Assembly (NCBI GenBank): GCA_902497035.1
Contig: CABVDL010000072.1
Coordinates: forward strand, 1 to 13,769
Direction: 5' to 3'
Length of the DNA stretch: 13,769 nt
Source of the DNA: an uncultured Prevotella sp.
GTDB lineage: Bacteria; Bacteroidota; Bacteroidia; Bacteroidales; Bacteroidaceae
Positions 7,986 to 13,694 of the stretch are shown piece after piece. Under the pieces are notes generated by a model. It saw only the letters and a list, made by a program, of their open reading frames with translations, had not been told where the DNA came from and searched no databases. Made by a program: the position numbers and the translations under genes. How positions within the stretch are numbered: the first letter of the stretch is position 1; each line of letters begins with the position of its first letter.

Positions 7986-8043
7986 ACGCCCAGGGACAGC
8001 AGTCTTGTGCGGAGGGATAAGATATGGCAAAAACAATAGATGA
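7927..8043 (+). pseudogene. Short open fragment after the SGNH junction, unidentified
   Basis: A frame starting GTG at 7927 runs 38 codons to TGA 8041-8043 and reads VRFPFIAGSLLMVLDREL and so on. The hydrophobic stretch FIAGSLLMVL looks like part of a membrane protein. It begins exactly at the boundary where the duplicated SGNH end stops and has no sensible upstream start. I interpret it as a remnant of a deleted membrane-protein gene. I cannot name it, and it could be non-coding. Confidence 0.25.
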
Positions 8044-8064
8044 GGATGCCAGACTCTATAGACC

Positions 8065-8208
8065 ATGCTTTCGTCGGACATTATTTTAGGCAAGAGGGAT
8101 AAGAAGGGTTACCAGCCTAAGACCAACGTCCTGTTAAAAGATTTCTACAGGGAAAAGTTCACAAAGTTCAATCTGATAAACATCATAGGCAGTCATGTGT
8201 CCAAATGA
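8065..8208 (+). CDS. Small hypothetical ORF, possibly a gene remnant
   Basis: ATG 8065 to TGA 8208 gives 47 residues (MLSSDIILGKRDKKGYQP, continuing to INIIGSHVSK). The composition is protein-like: strongly basic, with alternating Lys/Phe/Tyr in KDFYREKFTKFN. It overlaps the first 14 bp of the HAD phosphatase gene in another frame. No family is recognised. It lies inside the rearranged interval between the two 54-bp repeats, so it may be the tail of a truncated gene and not a complete small protein. Confidence 0.3.
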   Translation: MLSSDIILGKRDKKGYQPKTNVLLKDFYREKFTKFNLINIIGSHVSK

Positions 8209-8812
8209 AATAAGCAACATCATATTTGACATGGGCAACGTCCTCGTCAAGCTTGACGAGGCGGCCACCATGCGCGCTTTTGAGGCTTTGGGATGGCCCA
8301 AGGCCGACCACATCCGCGAGTATGCCGACGGGCTGCGGCTCTTTCAGGCCATGGGTGTGGGGATGATGAGCAACAGACAGTTCTTTGAAGCCGTCAGGCG
8401 GATTACCCGGTCCGACGTGACTGACCGGCAGATTACCGACGCGGCCAATGCCATGCTGCTGTATGTCCCCGACGAGAAGAAGCGCATGCTGCTCAGGCTG
8501 CGCCGGGAGGGCTACCGCGTGTTTCTGCTCAGCAACACCATTGACCTGCACTGGAGCTATTGCCGCGAACGTCTCTTCCCGATGGACGGCTATAGCGTGG
8601 ACGACTATTTTGAGCGGACGTTCCTGTCGCAGGAGATGCACATGAAGAAGCCTGACGACGAGATTTTCCGGCAGGTCATCAAGGATGCCGCCATCGACCC
8701 CTCCGCCACGCTGTTCATCGACGACCTGGCGGTGAACTGCGAGGCGGCTGAGCGCAACGGCATCCATGCGTTCCAGAACAAGACGTTTGACGACTGGCTG
8801 GCACTGTTCTAA
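8195..8812 (+). CDS. HAD-IA family phosphatase (YihX-like)
   Basis: A 205-residue cytoplasmic HAD hydrolase, close in length to E. coli YihX (glucose-1-phosphate phosphatase). All four motifs are present: Asp12 in IIFDMGNVLVKLD, Ser113 in VFLLSNTIDLH, Lys152 in MKKPDDEIF and Asp176-Asp177 in TLFIDDLAVNCEAA. As in YihX and relatives, the second acidic residue of motif I is replaced by Gly (D-M-G). The cap region (~20-90) is helical, of the small alpha C1 type. The substrate is a small phosphorylated metabolite that cannot be specified here. It sits 209 bp after the SGNH stop, within the interval bounded by the 54-bp repeats, so it was probably brought next to the operon by rearrangement. A MITE-like element begins three bases after its TAA. 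Confidence 0.88.
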   Translation: MCPNEISNIIFDMGNVLVKLDEAATMRAFEALGWPKADHIREYADGLRLFQAMGVGMMSNRQFFEAVRRITRSDVTDRQITDAANAMLLYVPDEKKRMLLRLRREGYRVFLLSNTIDLHWSYCRERLFPMDGYSVDDYFERTFLSQEMHMKKPDDEIFRQVIKDAAIDPSATLFIDDLAVNCEAAERNGIHAFQNKTFDDWLALF

Positions 8813-8815
8813 TGA

Positions 8816-9062
8816 CAGTGTAGTGGCCGGCCTGGTGCCGGCCAGCCGCCGGTGTTGCGGGCCTGCCTCCATCTTCGAGATTAGCGTAAGCGCATCCGCC
8901 TTTTTAGCTCACGCAGATTTCGCTGACAGCACAGAGACTTTCATCAGTGAGAACTGCATTATCTGCGTAGAACCCATACCGCGCTTACGATAATTGTGAT
9001 GATGTGCGGGGATAATGCCATACCAAGGGTTGGTGGCCGGCACCAGGCCGGCCACTACACTG
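8816..9062. mobile_element. MITE-like element B with perfect 29-bp terminal inverted repeats
   Basis: 8816-8844 and 9034-9062 are exact reverse complements over 29 bp (outer bases cagtgtagtggcc...). Each arm also contains the internal palindrome ggccggc-ctggt-gccggcc. Nested inside are 8880-8893/8981-8994 (14 bp, one mismatch, core cgtaagcgc) and an acgcagat/atctgcgt pair. These make three concentric inverted repeats. The inner right segment before the arm (9011-9029, around ataatgccataccaaggg) is shared with element C. No coding sequence or transposase is present and no target duplication is clear. It lies directly behind the HAD stop and ends four bases before the second 54-bp repeat copy. 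Confidence 0.8.
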
Positions 9063-9066
9063 CCAT

Positions 9067-9121
9067 CGGTGGCGAAATCTTTACCCGCGAGTTCATTCCT
9101 GTCATCAAGGCAAACGTATGA
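9067..9121 (+). pseudogene. Detached 3' end of the SGNH gene (second 54-bp repeat copy)
   Basis: In frame this reads GGEIFTREFIPVIKANV and then TGA at 9119-9121, the same residues as positions 281-297 of the upstream SGNH protein apart from Ala to Gly. It directly follows the MITE-like element. It appears to preserve the original gene end, with the stop overlapping the next start in the ATGA style used elsewhere in this operon. Confidence 0.75.
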
Positions 9122-9237
9122 AAAATCCCCAAGCTGCTCCGAAGAACCACATTGATGAGATAGACTTCCAAAGGGCCATGCTGATTGCCCTTGTCATTCT
9201 GGTGTTCGATGTCGTGGGTCTTTGGCGGCATTGGTGA
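9118..9237 (+). pseudogene. N-terminal fragment of an operon gene, possibly an acyltransferase-3 type membrane protein
   Basis: ATG 9118 overlaps the TGA of the detached SGNH tail (ATGA). The frame runs 39 residues, MKNPQAAPKNHIDEIDFQRA then MLIALVILVFDVVGLWRHW, and stops at 9237. A charged start followed by an IDxxR-like motif and a hydrophobic helix resembles the N-terminus of acyltransferase-3 family proteins. I offer that as a guess, not an identification. The overlap shows that it was probably the sixth operon gene. No continuation of the protein is visible downstream. Confidence 0.35.
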
Positions 9238-9362
9238 CATTGCTCCACGGATTTTATCCGCTACGTCGTTTTTGGGGGAAAGAACAGGCCGACTGACGCT
9301 CCCATATCGGCGATATGTGAATGCGATATGGCTGTAGCGAGAAACTATGCCGGTCGCCGCAG

Positions 9363-9494
9363 TTGTGCGCGGCGGCCGCCATAATGGTGCACGGCGGCCG
9401 TAATAATTGTGCGTGGCGGCCGCCGCACCTTGTGAAATGGCCGTAGAGAGCTTGTGAAATGGCCGTAGCGACATTGTGAAACGGCCGTAGCGAC
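9363..9494. repeat. Six 22-bp tandem repeats
   Basis: Units start at 9363, 9385, 9407, 9429, 9451 and 9473, each exactly 22 bp. The last three are nearly identical (cttgtgaaatggccgtagcgac is the middle one, shown for its pattern ttgtgaaa-ggccgtag). The first three are a GC-rich variant (ttgtgcg-ggcggccg). Two further degenerate units may lie at ~9319-9362 (atggctgtagcga at 9328). The period is not a multiple of three and there are no spacers, so it is neither a coding repeat nor a CRISPR. It occupies the gap before the 3' end of the PrsW-like gene. Confidence 0.85.
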
Positions 9495-9518
9495 ATTGGC
9501 AGTCGTGCGGAGCCCGCC

Positions 9519-10547
9519 TTAGTTCTGCCTCAACTTCTCCCTGAGTTTCCCGCTGCGGCGCATGTAGGCCATGAGCAGCAGGACGCTGCAGAAGCCGACA
9601 AGGAGCGAGAAGATGTAGGCCACGCCGGCAAACGAGTCGTAGAGGCCGTGGAGCGTGGCCGGCACAGCGATGGCGAGGAACCACAGGGCCTTGCGGTAGC
9701 GCGGATAGAGGCCTGCCATGCCGATGTAGTAGCCCGCGATGCCGCACCATACGGCGTGGAGGAACGGCAACGACGTCAGGCGCGCGATGTTCAGCACAAA
9801 CGCCGTGGTGTAGTCGGCCTGGACGTTGATGGTGGTCTGGTACTGCACGCCCTCGAACACGCCAAAGGCGATGCCCGCCATCAGACCGTAATACACCATG
9901 GTCTGCGGCAGCATGGGCTCACGTGAGCGGCGCTGAAGGATGGCGAGTGGAATGATCTTGGTGAACTCCTCGGTCACCCCCACGCCGAAGATGTAGCCGA
10001 TGATGCTCAGCGGGAACGCCATCTCGGTGAAGATGTAGAAGAAGTTGAGGCTGTGGAGCAGTCCGAAGATGATGAACACGCCAAGCTGGGTAAGGAAGAA
10101 TGTGGTGATGGTCGTCTTGAGGCCCACCTGCCGTGTGGCGAAGAAATAGTAGAAGAACAGTCCCCAGATGCCGGCAAAATAGAGCGACACGACATAGAAC
10201 ACCAGATAGCCGCCTATGGGCAGCAGCATGATGACCGACAGTCCGAGTCCCACGAGGGCCAGCGCCAGGAGCCGCTTGTCCTGGAACAGACTGTGGCGGC
10301 TCATGTCCTCGTGGGGCAAGATGAAGTCGCTGCCCACGTGCCGGAGCTGCCGGCCGAGCGAGCCGTTGCTCTTTATCCTCGGCCTGATGCCGACGCGCAG
10401 GAGCAGGTCCTCGACGGTGCCTTGCTCACCGGTGACGGCATCGCGCGCCTTGTCGTGGAGCAGCAGCCGGCCCTCCTCGACGTAGTGGGCCACGGTCGGC
10501 TCGTCGAAAGGGCCGTAGTCGCGGTTGTTTCTTGTGACGATGACCAT
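9519..10547 (-). CDS. PrsW-like intramembrane metalloprotease with an N-terminal GYF-like domain
   Basis: A 342-residue protein. Residues ~1-55 (VIVTRNNRDYGPFDEPTVAHYVEEGRL) resemble a GYF_2-type domain, with the characteristic YGP and a following helix. From ~92 there are about eight to nine hydrophobic segments. PrsW motifs are present in order: E193-E194-x-x-K197 (VTEEFTKI), F228-xxx-E232 (FGVFEGVQY), H264 (PFLHAVWCGIAGYYIG) and H300-xxx-D304 (HGLYD). In Bacillus, PrsW cleaves the anti-sigma factor RsiW. The substrate here is unknown, and no anti-sigma gene is nearby. It starts 9 bp after the fcl stop on the same strand, so the two are probably cotranscribed. The GYF-like domain may recognise partners or regulate access. 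The family assignment is good, the N-terminal domain less so. Confidence 0.82.
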   Translation of the reverse strand: MVIVTRNNRDYGPFDEPTVAHYVEEGRLLLHDKARDAVTGEQGTVEDLLLRVGIRPRIKSNGSLGRQLRHVGSDFILPHEDMSRHSLFQDKRLLALALVGLGLSVIMLLPIGGYLVFYVVSLYFAGIWGLFFYYFFATRQVGLKTTITTFFLTQLGVFIIFGLLHSLNFFYIFTEMAFPLSIIGYIFGVGVTEEFTKIIPLAILQRRSREPMLPQTMVYYGLMAGIAFGVFEGVQYQTTINVQADYTTAFVLNIARLTSLPFLHAVWCGIAGYYIGMAGLYPRYRKALWFLAIAVPATLHGLYDSFAGVAYIFSLLVGFCSVLLLMAYMRRSGKLREKLRQN

Positions 10548-10556
10548 GACGCGGGA

Positions 10557-11765
10557 TTATTTCAGTGTGTCCTTATACCAGTCGTAGAGTTTTCTCACGC
10601 CGTCTTCAATCTCTACCTTGTGGTGCCAGCCGAGGCTGTGGAGCTTTGACACGTCGATGAGCTTGCGCGGTGTGCCGTTGGGCTTGGTGGTGTCCCAGAC
10701 GATGTCGCCCTCAAAGCCGACGGTCTGCTTCACGAGGTTGGCCAGCGCCTTGATGGTGAGCTCCTTGCCCGTGCCGACGTTGATGTGGCAGTTGCGTATC
10801 TCGCCCAGGGCGGGGATGGCACCGCCACGTCCCTCAGAGTTGTTGCGGTTGACCTCACCGTCAGTCCTCACGCCGTAGAACACGGATGAGTATTTCTCAA
10901 TGCCGATGATGTCGGAGAAATCGACGTTGAGCAGCACATGCACCGAGGCGTCGGCCATGTCCTCCGACCAGAGAAACTCGCGCAGGGGCGAGCCGTCGCC
11001 CCACAGCGTCACCCTGTTGTTGCCGATGCCGTAGAAGTCGAGCGCCTTGAGGATGCGCTCTTTCGGGCAGCGGCCGTCGACATTGTCCTTGCCGATGATT
11101 TCAGCGAGCTTGGCGGGGGGATTAACCGGCCGCTTGTCCATGTCGGTGCGTATGGCGTCCCAGTTGTCTTCGTGGATGAGTTTGGAAAGATAAATCTTGC
11201 GCATCATGGCGGGCATGACGTGCGAGTTCTCCAGGTGGAAGTTGTCGTTGGGGCCATAGAGGTTGGTCGGCATCACGGCGATGTAGTTGGTGCCGTACTG
11301 CAGGTTGTAGCTCTCGCACATCTTCAGTCCGGCAATCTTAGCGATGGCATACTCCTCGTTGGTGTATTCGAGCGGCGAGGTGAGCAGCGCGTCCTCCTTC
11401 ATCGGCTGTGGCGCGTTCTTCGGGTAGATGCAGGTGGAGCCGAGGAAGAGCAGCTTCTTCACATGGTGCTTGTAGGCCTGCTCGATGACGTTGCACTGCA
11501 TCTTCATGTTCTGCATGATGAAGTCGGCACGGTAGAGCGAGTTGGCCATGATGCCACCCACAAAGGCAGCTGCCAGCACCACCGCGTCGGGCTGTTCCTG
11601 GTCGAAAAATTGCTTTACGGCGAGCTGGTCGGTGAGGTCGAGCTCATGGTGCGTGCGACCCACGAGGTTGTTGTAGCCGCGTTGTCTCAAGTTGTTCCAG
11701 ATGGCCGATCCCACGAGACCGTGATGGCCTGCCACATAAATCTTGCAGTTCTTGTCTAAACTCAT
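10557..11765 (-). CDS. fcl: GDP-L-fucose synthase
   Basis: A 402-residue extended SDR enzyme. It converts GDP-4-keto-6-deoxymannose to GDP-L-fucose by 3,5-epimerisation and NADPH reduction in the cytosol. The Rossmann motif is GHHGLVG (13-19). The catalytic set matches E. coli Fcl/WcaG by alignment: Ser110 and Cys112 in LGSTCIYPK, Tyr139 and Lys143 in EEYAIAK, and His182 in LENSHVMP. It is about 80 residues longer than the E. coli enzyme. Extra sequence lies at ~200-245 (around MDKRPVNPPAKLAEIIGKDN) and ~290-320 (YGVRTDGEVNRNNSEGRGG). Such insertions also occur, to my knowledge, in Bacteroidota homologues. The usual partner gmd is absent from the window. ATG 11765 follows a good promoter and is followed in the operon by the PrsW-like gene. 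Confidence 0.93.
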   Translation of the reverse strand: MSLDKNCKIYVAGHHGLVGSAIWNNLRQRGYNNLVGRTHHELDLTDQLAVKQFFDQEQPDAVVLAAAFVGGIMANSLYRADFIMQNMKMQCNVIEQAYKHHVKKLLFLGSTCIYPKNAPQPMKEDALLTSPLEYTNEEYAIAKIAGLKMCESYNLQYGTNYIAVMPTNLYGPNDNFHLENSHVMPAMMRKIYLSKLIHEDNWDAIRTDMDKRPVNPPAKLAEIIGKDNVDGRCPKERILKALDFYGIGNNRVTLWGDGSPLREFLWSEDMADASVHVLLNVDFSDIIGIEKYSSVFYGVRTDGEVNRNNSEGRGGAIPALGEIRNCHINVGTGKELTIKALANLVKQTVGFEGDIVWDTTKPNGTPRKLIDVSKLHSLGWHHKVEIEDGVRKLYDWYKDTLK

Positions 11766-11832
11766 GATAATAATATGATAAAATAGCCGCTTGGCGCAAT
11801 GATTTACCTTTTCTGCGCTTTATTTCTTTTCG

Positions 11833-11864
11833 CAAAGATAGAGTTTATACCCGACATCTGCAAG
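11833..11864 (-). promoter_or_regulatory. Promoter of the fcl-prsW operon
   Basis: Read on the minus strand, TATCTTTG (plus 11833-11840) is a perfect -7 box. CTTG (plus 11861-11864) lies 20 bases upstream as a three-of-four -33 box. The predicted leader before ATG 11765 is about 60 nt. The upstream 11865-11933 is AT-rich, with a small gaggcg/cgcctc hairpin at ~11921-11934. Confidence 0.65.
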
Positions 11865-11933
11865 TTTTTCGATTTGTTTTTTCCGTACCGCCACTTATTA
11901 TTCTGCGTGTGATGTCTGTGGAGGCGCACGCCT

Positions 11934-12091
11934 CTGGTGGCAGTGTAGTGGCCGGCCTGGTGCCGGCCACCAACCGCGACATCAGCGTGAAAAACTATAC
12001 TGAGTCCCATGCTGATCTCGTTGATGCGTGGGGACAATGCCATACCAAGGGCTGGTGGCCGGCACCAGGCCGGCCACTACACTGCCACCAG
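11934..12091. mobile_element. MITE-like element C with perfect 39-bp terminal inverted repeats
   Basis: 11934-11972 and 12053-12091 are exact reverse complements over 39 bp, enclosing only 80 bp. The inner 29 bp of each arm equal those of element B. The segment before the right arm (gggacaatgccataccaagg, 12031-12050) is also shared with B, while the left interior differs. There is no open reading frame of its own; frames crossing it are accidental. It lies upstream of the fcl promoter on the side away from the gene. Shorter than B because it lacks B's nested inserts, it may be close to the basic form of the family. Confidence 0.82.
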
Positions 12092-12429
12092 TGATGTACA
12101 ATACTGCCGCCGGTGACGTACAACTGGCTATCCCGCTGGTTGAGACTCAGAGCTCCTCATGGAGCGTATGCCTGTACATGATTTTCTTGTTTCGTATCAT
12201 CTGGAGATGGCAAGGCAATATGAAAGATGTGATGAAGTCAGGAAGGGAATAAGTATCCGATAATAAGGTACCATTATAGTAATGACAGGACTTCCTGATT
12301 CTCGGACTTTTGGACTTCTCTAATTCTGACAATCCCCCTTTTATTACAATAGCGGTACCGGGTATGGCATTGGTGTGGCTGTGAGTCAAATGGAAGTTTG
12401 GCTTTTTTAACTTTTTCCAAATACGAAAA
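12092..12429. other. Gene-poor spacer with one doubtful small ORF
   Basis: Between element C and the tRNA terminator I see one short frame, ATG 12159 to TAA 12263 (34 residues, MERMPVHDFLVSYHLEMARQ then YERCDEVRKGISIR). It has protein-like composition but no recognised family and no promoter. A TGA lies six codons upstream of its ATG. The remainder is AT-rich, with three ggactt words near 12287-12317 and two ggtacc sites. The minus-strand frame 12527-12147 starts inside the tRNA and is not credible. Confidence 0.3.
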
Positions 12430-12457
12430 CACGCAAATATGACGTTATATTTGCGTG
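12430..12457 (-). terminator. Probable terminator of tRNA-Val
   Basis: A perfect 11-bp stem, 12430-12440 with 12447-12457 (cacgcaaatat / atatttgcgtg), and a 6-base loop. Read on the minus strand it lies 28 bp after the tRNA and is followed by TTTTCGTATTT, a U-rich tail. The stem is AT-rich, so termination strength is uncertain. On the plus strand the same bases contain TATATTTG, a chance -7 match with no -33 partner. Confidence 0.5.
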
Positions 12458-12485
12458 ACGGTGATTGTGAGAAGATAAAAGAGAG

Positions 12486-12559
12486 TGTCGACACTTGGAT
12501 TCGGACCAAGGACCCCCACCATGTCAAGGTGATACTCTAACCAACTGAGCTATGCCGAC
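12486..12559 (-). tRNA. tRNA-Val (anticodon GAC)
   Basis: 74 nt that fold as a canonical cloverleaf on the minus strand. The acceptor stem is GTCGGCA/TGTCGAC (one G-U pair). The D arm is GCTC-AGTTGGTTA-GAGT. The anticodon arm is TCACC-TTGACAT-GGTGG, with GAC complementary to plus 12523-12525. The variable loop is short, and the T arm is CTTGG-TCCGAAT-CCAAG. The discriminator base is A. The CCA end is not encoded (the genome continues CTC). It is transcribed divergently from rpoD. Confidence 0.96.
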
Positions 12560-12598
12560 AAAAATATTTGCTTTCACTGTTACGTAGGAAAGTGACTG

Positions 12599-12630
12599 CA
12601 AAATTAATGCTTTTTGCCCACAATGCCAAA
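12599..12630 (-). promoter_or_regulatory. Promoter of tRNA-Val
   Basis: On the minus strand, -33 TTTG (plus 12627-12630), a 20-base spacer and -7 TAATTTTG (plus 12599-12606) fit the Bacteroidota consensus fully. The start near 12592 leaves a leader of about 33 nt before the tRNA 5' end at 12559. Confidence 0.7.
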
Positions 12631-12788
12631 GAACAGGACGATAGATTAAGATACATTAACAAAAACGCCTCATTGGCTGACAGGTTGTATTGCCGTGGCA
12701 CATGCAAGAGACGCTTGTCCACTTTGGTACGCAATTTGCAGTAAATGAACAGGATAAATATAAAAGAAAAGATAAGGGAGTAAGAGAA

Positions 12789-13658
12789 ATGAGACAACTT
12801 AAGATTTCGCGCAGCATCACCAACCGTCAAGGTGAGGCACTCGACCGCTATTTAGGTGAGATAGCGCGCATTCCGATGGTCAATCTTGACGAGGAAGAGG
12901 ACCTGGCTGCCCAGATACGCAATGGGGGCAAGCAGGGTGAGCGCGCCAAGGACAAGCTGGTGGCCGCCAACCTGCGCTTTGTCGTCTCCGTGGCCAAGCA
13001 GTACCAGCATAAGGGACTGTCGCTGACCGACCTCATCGACGAGGGCAACATCGGACTGGTGAAGGCCGCCGAGAAATTTGACGAGACACGCGGGTTCAAA
13101 TTCATCAGCTATGCCGTATGGTGGATACGCCAGAGCATCCTGCAGGCCATTGCCGAGCAGAGCCGCATGGTGCGCCTGCCGCTCAACCAGGTGGGCGCGC
13201 TGTCGAAAATCAACAACGAGATACAGAAGTTTGAACAGGAGCATCAGCGAAAGCCCTCTACCGAGGAGCTGTCGGAGATAACGAACATAGACCACGACAA
13301 GATAGAGCAGGCCATGAATGCCGACATACGCCATACGAGCATCGACGCACCCTTTGGCGATGAGGACAGCAACAGTCTTGCCGACCTGCTGCCGTCGACA
13401 GACCGCACGCTCACCAATGCCGTCGACAAGGTGTCGATGCACGAGGACCTGAAGAACATCTTTGCCAAGGTGCTCAAGCCGCGCGAGGTGACCATCCTGC
13501 GCAAGAGCTTCGGCATCGGCTGCCAAGAGGAAGGACCAGAGGAGATTGGCGCCCAGCTCGGCCTGACACGCGAGCGGGTGAGACAAATCAAGGAAAAGAG
13601 CATCGAGAAGATCCGCAACAGCGGATATACGCATATACTGGCGAAGTATCTCGGGTAG
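12789..13658 (+). CDS. rpoD: Primary RNA polymerase sigma factor RpoD (sigma-ABfr type)
   Basis: A 289-residue sigma-70 protein of the short Bacteroidota type, which lacks region 1.1. Region 1.2 is ~14-46 (ALDRYLGEIARI). Region 2 is ~50-125, with the DLIDEGNIGLVKAAEKFDE and FKFISYAVWWIRQSI core and -7 recognition helix. Region 3 is ~130-205. Region 4 is ~215-280, ending in the helix-turn-helix EEIGAQLGLTRERVRQIKEKSIEKIR. It directs housekeeping transcription from TTTG/TAnnTTTG promoters such as those found in this window. ATG 12789 (MRQLKISRSITNR) matches the conserved family start. An in-frame ATG at 12690 would add 33 residues with no sigma similarity, from the intergenic region. No convincing promoter is visible upstream. 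Confidence 0.96.
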   Translation: MRQLKISRSITNRQGEALDRYLGEIARIPMVNLDEEEDLAAQIRNGGKQGERAKDKLVAANLRFVVSVAKQYQHKGLSLTDLIDEGNIGLVKAAEKFDETRGFKFISYAVWWIRQSILQAIAEQSRMVRLPLNQVGALSKINNEIQKFEQEHQRKPSTEELSEITNIDHDKIEQAMNADIRHTSIDAPFGDEDSNSLADLLPSTDRTLTNAVDKVSMHEDLKNIFAKVLKPREVTILRKSFGIGCQEEGPEEIGAQLGLTRERVRQIKEKSIEKIRNSGYTHILAKYLG

Positions 13659-13667
13659 CCCCACCCC

Positions 13668-13693
13668 CTCTGATGCGCCACAGCGCATCAGAG
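13668..13693 (+). terminator. Strong hairpin after rpoD, probable terminator
   Basis: A perfect 11-bp stem, 13668-13678 (ctctgatgcgc) with 13683-13693, and a 4-base loop (caca), 10 bp past the rpoD stop. It lacks an immediate T-tract; the nearest run, ttttt, is at ~13715. It may stop transcription in another way or protect the 3' end. Confidence 0.6.
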
Positions 13694-13694
13694 T

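Noticed and set aside
7874..9120. The 54-bp repeats as phage/ICE attachment sites (attL/attR)
   Set aside because: The interval has no integrase, recombinase or mobility gene, and the repeat is ordinary coding sequence of the SGNH gene. Duplication/insertion by another route is simpler.
9363..9494. CRISPR array
   Set aside because: The 22-bp units are directly adjacent without unique spacers, and there are no cas genes.
9055..9750. Minus-strand 231-residue frame
   Set aside because: It runs through the repeat-array region and antisense-frame-shifted through the PrsW-like gene. Composition is Arg/His-rich shadow sequence, with no domain.
11909..12252. Plus-strand frames of 61 and 74 residues crossing element C
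   Set aside because: They read through the inverted-repeat arms (VVAGLVPAT / GLVAGTRPATT). These are translation artefacts of a repeat present in several copies.
12446..12453. TATATTTG as a plus-strand promoter
   Set aside because: It fits the -7 consensus but has no -33 TTTG at 19-21 bases, points into the tRNA antisense strand, and is explained as part of the hairpin stem.
12147..12527. Minus-strand 126-residue frame beginning in the tRNA
   Set aside because: Its first codons are tRNA-Val sequence, and it crosses the tRNA terminator. Not a credible gene.
12690..12788. ATG 12690 as the start of rpoD (322 residues)
   Set aside because: The extra 33 residues have no sigma-factor similarity. 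The family start MRQLKIS begins at 12789.
12852..13688. Minus-strand 278-residue frame opposite rpoD
   Set aside because: An antisense shadow of rpoD. It has no recognisable domain and its start lies in the terminator hairpin.
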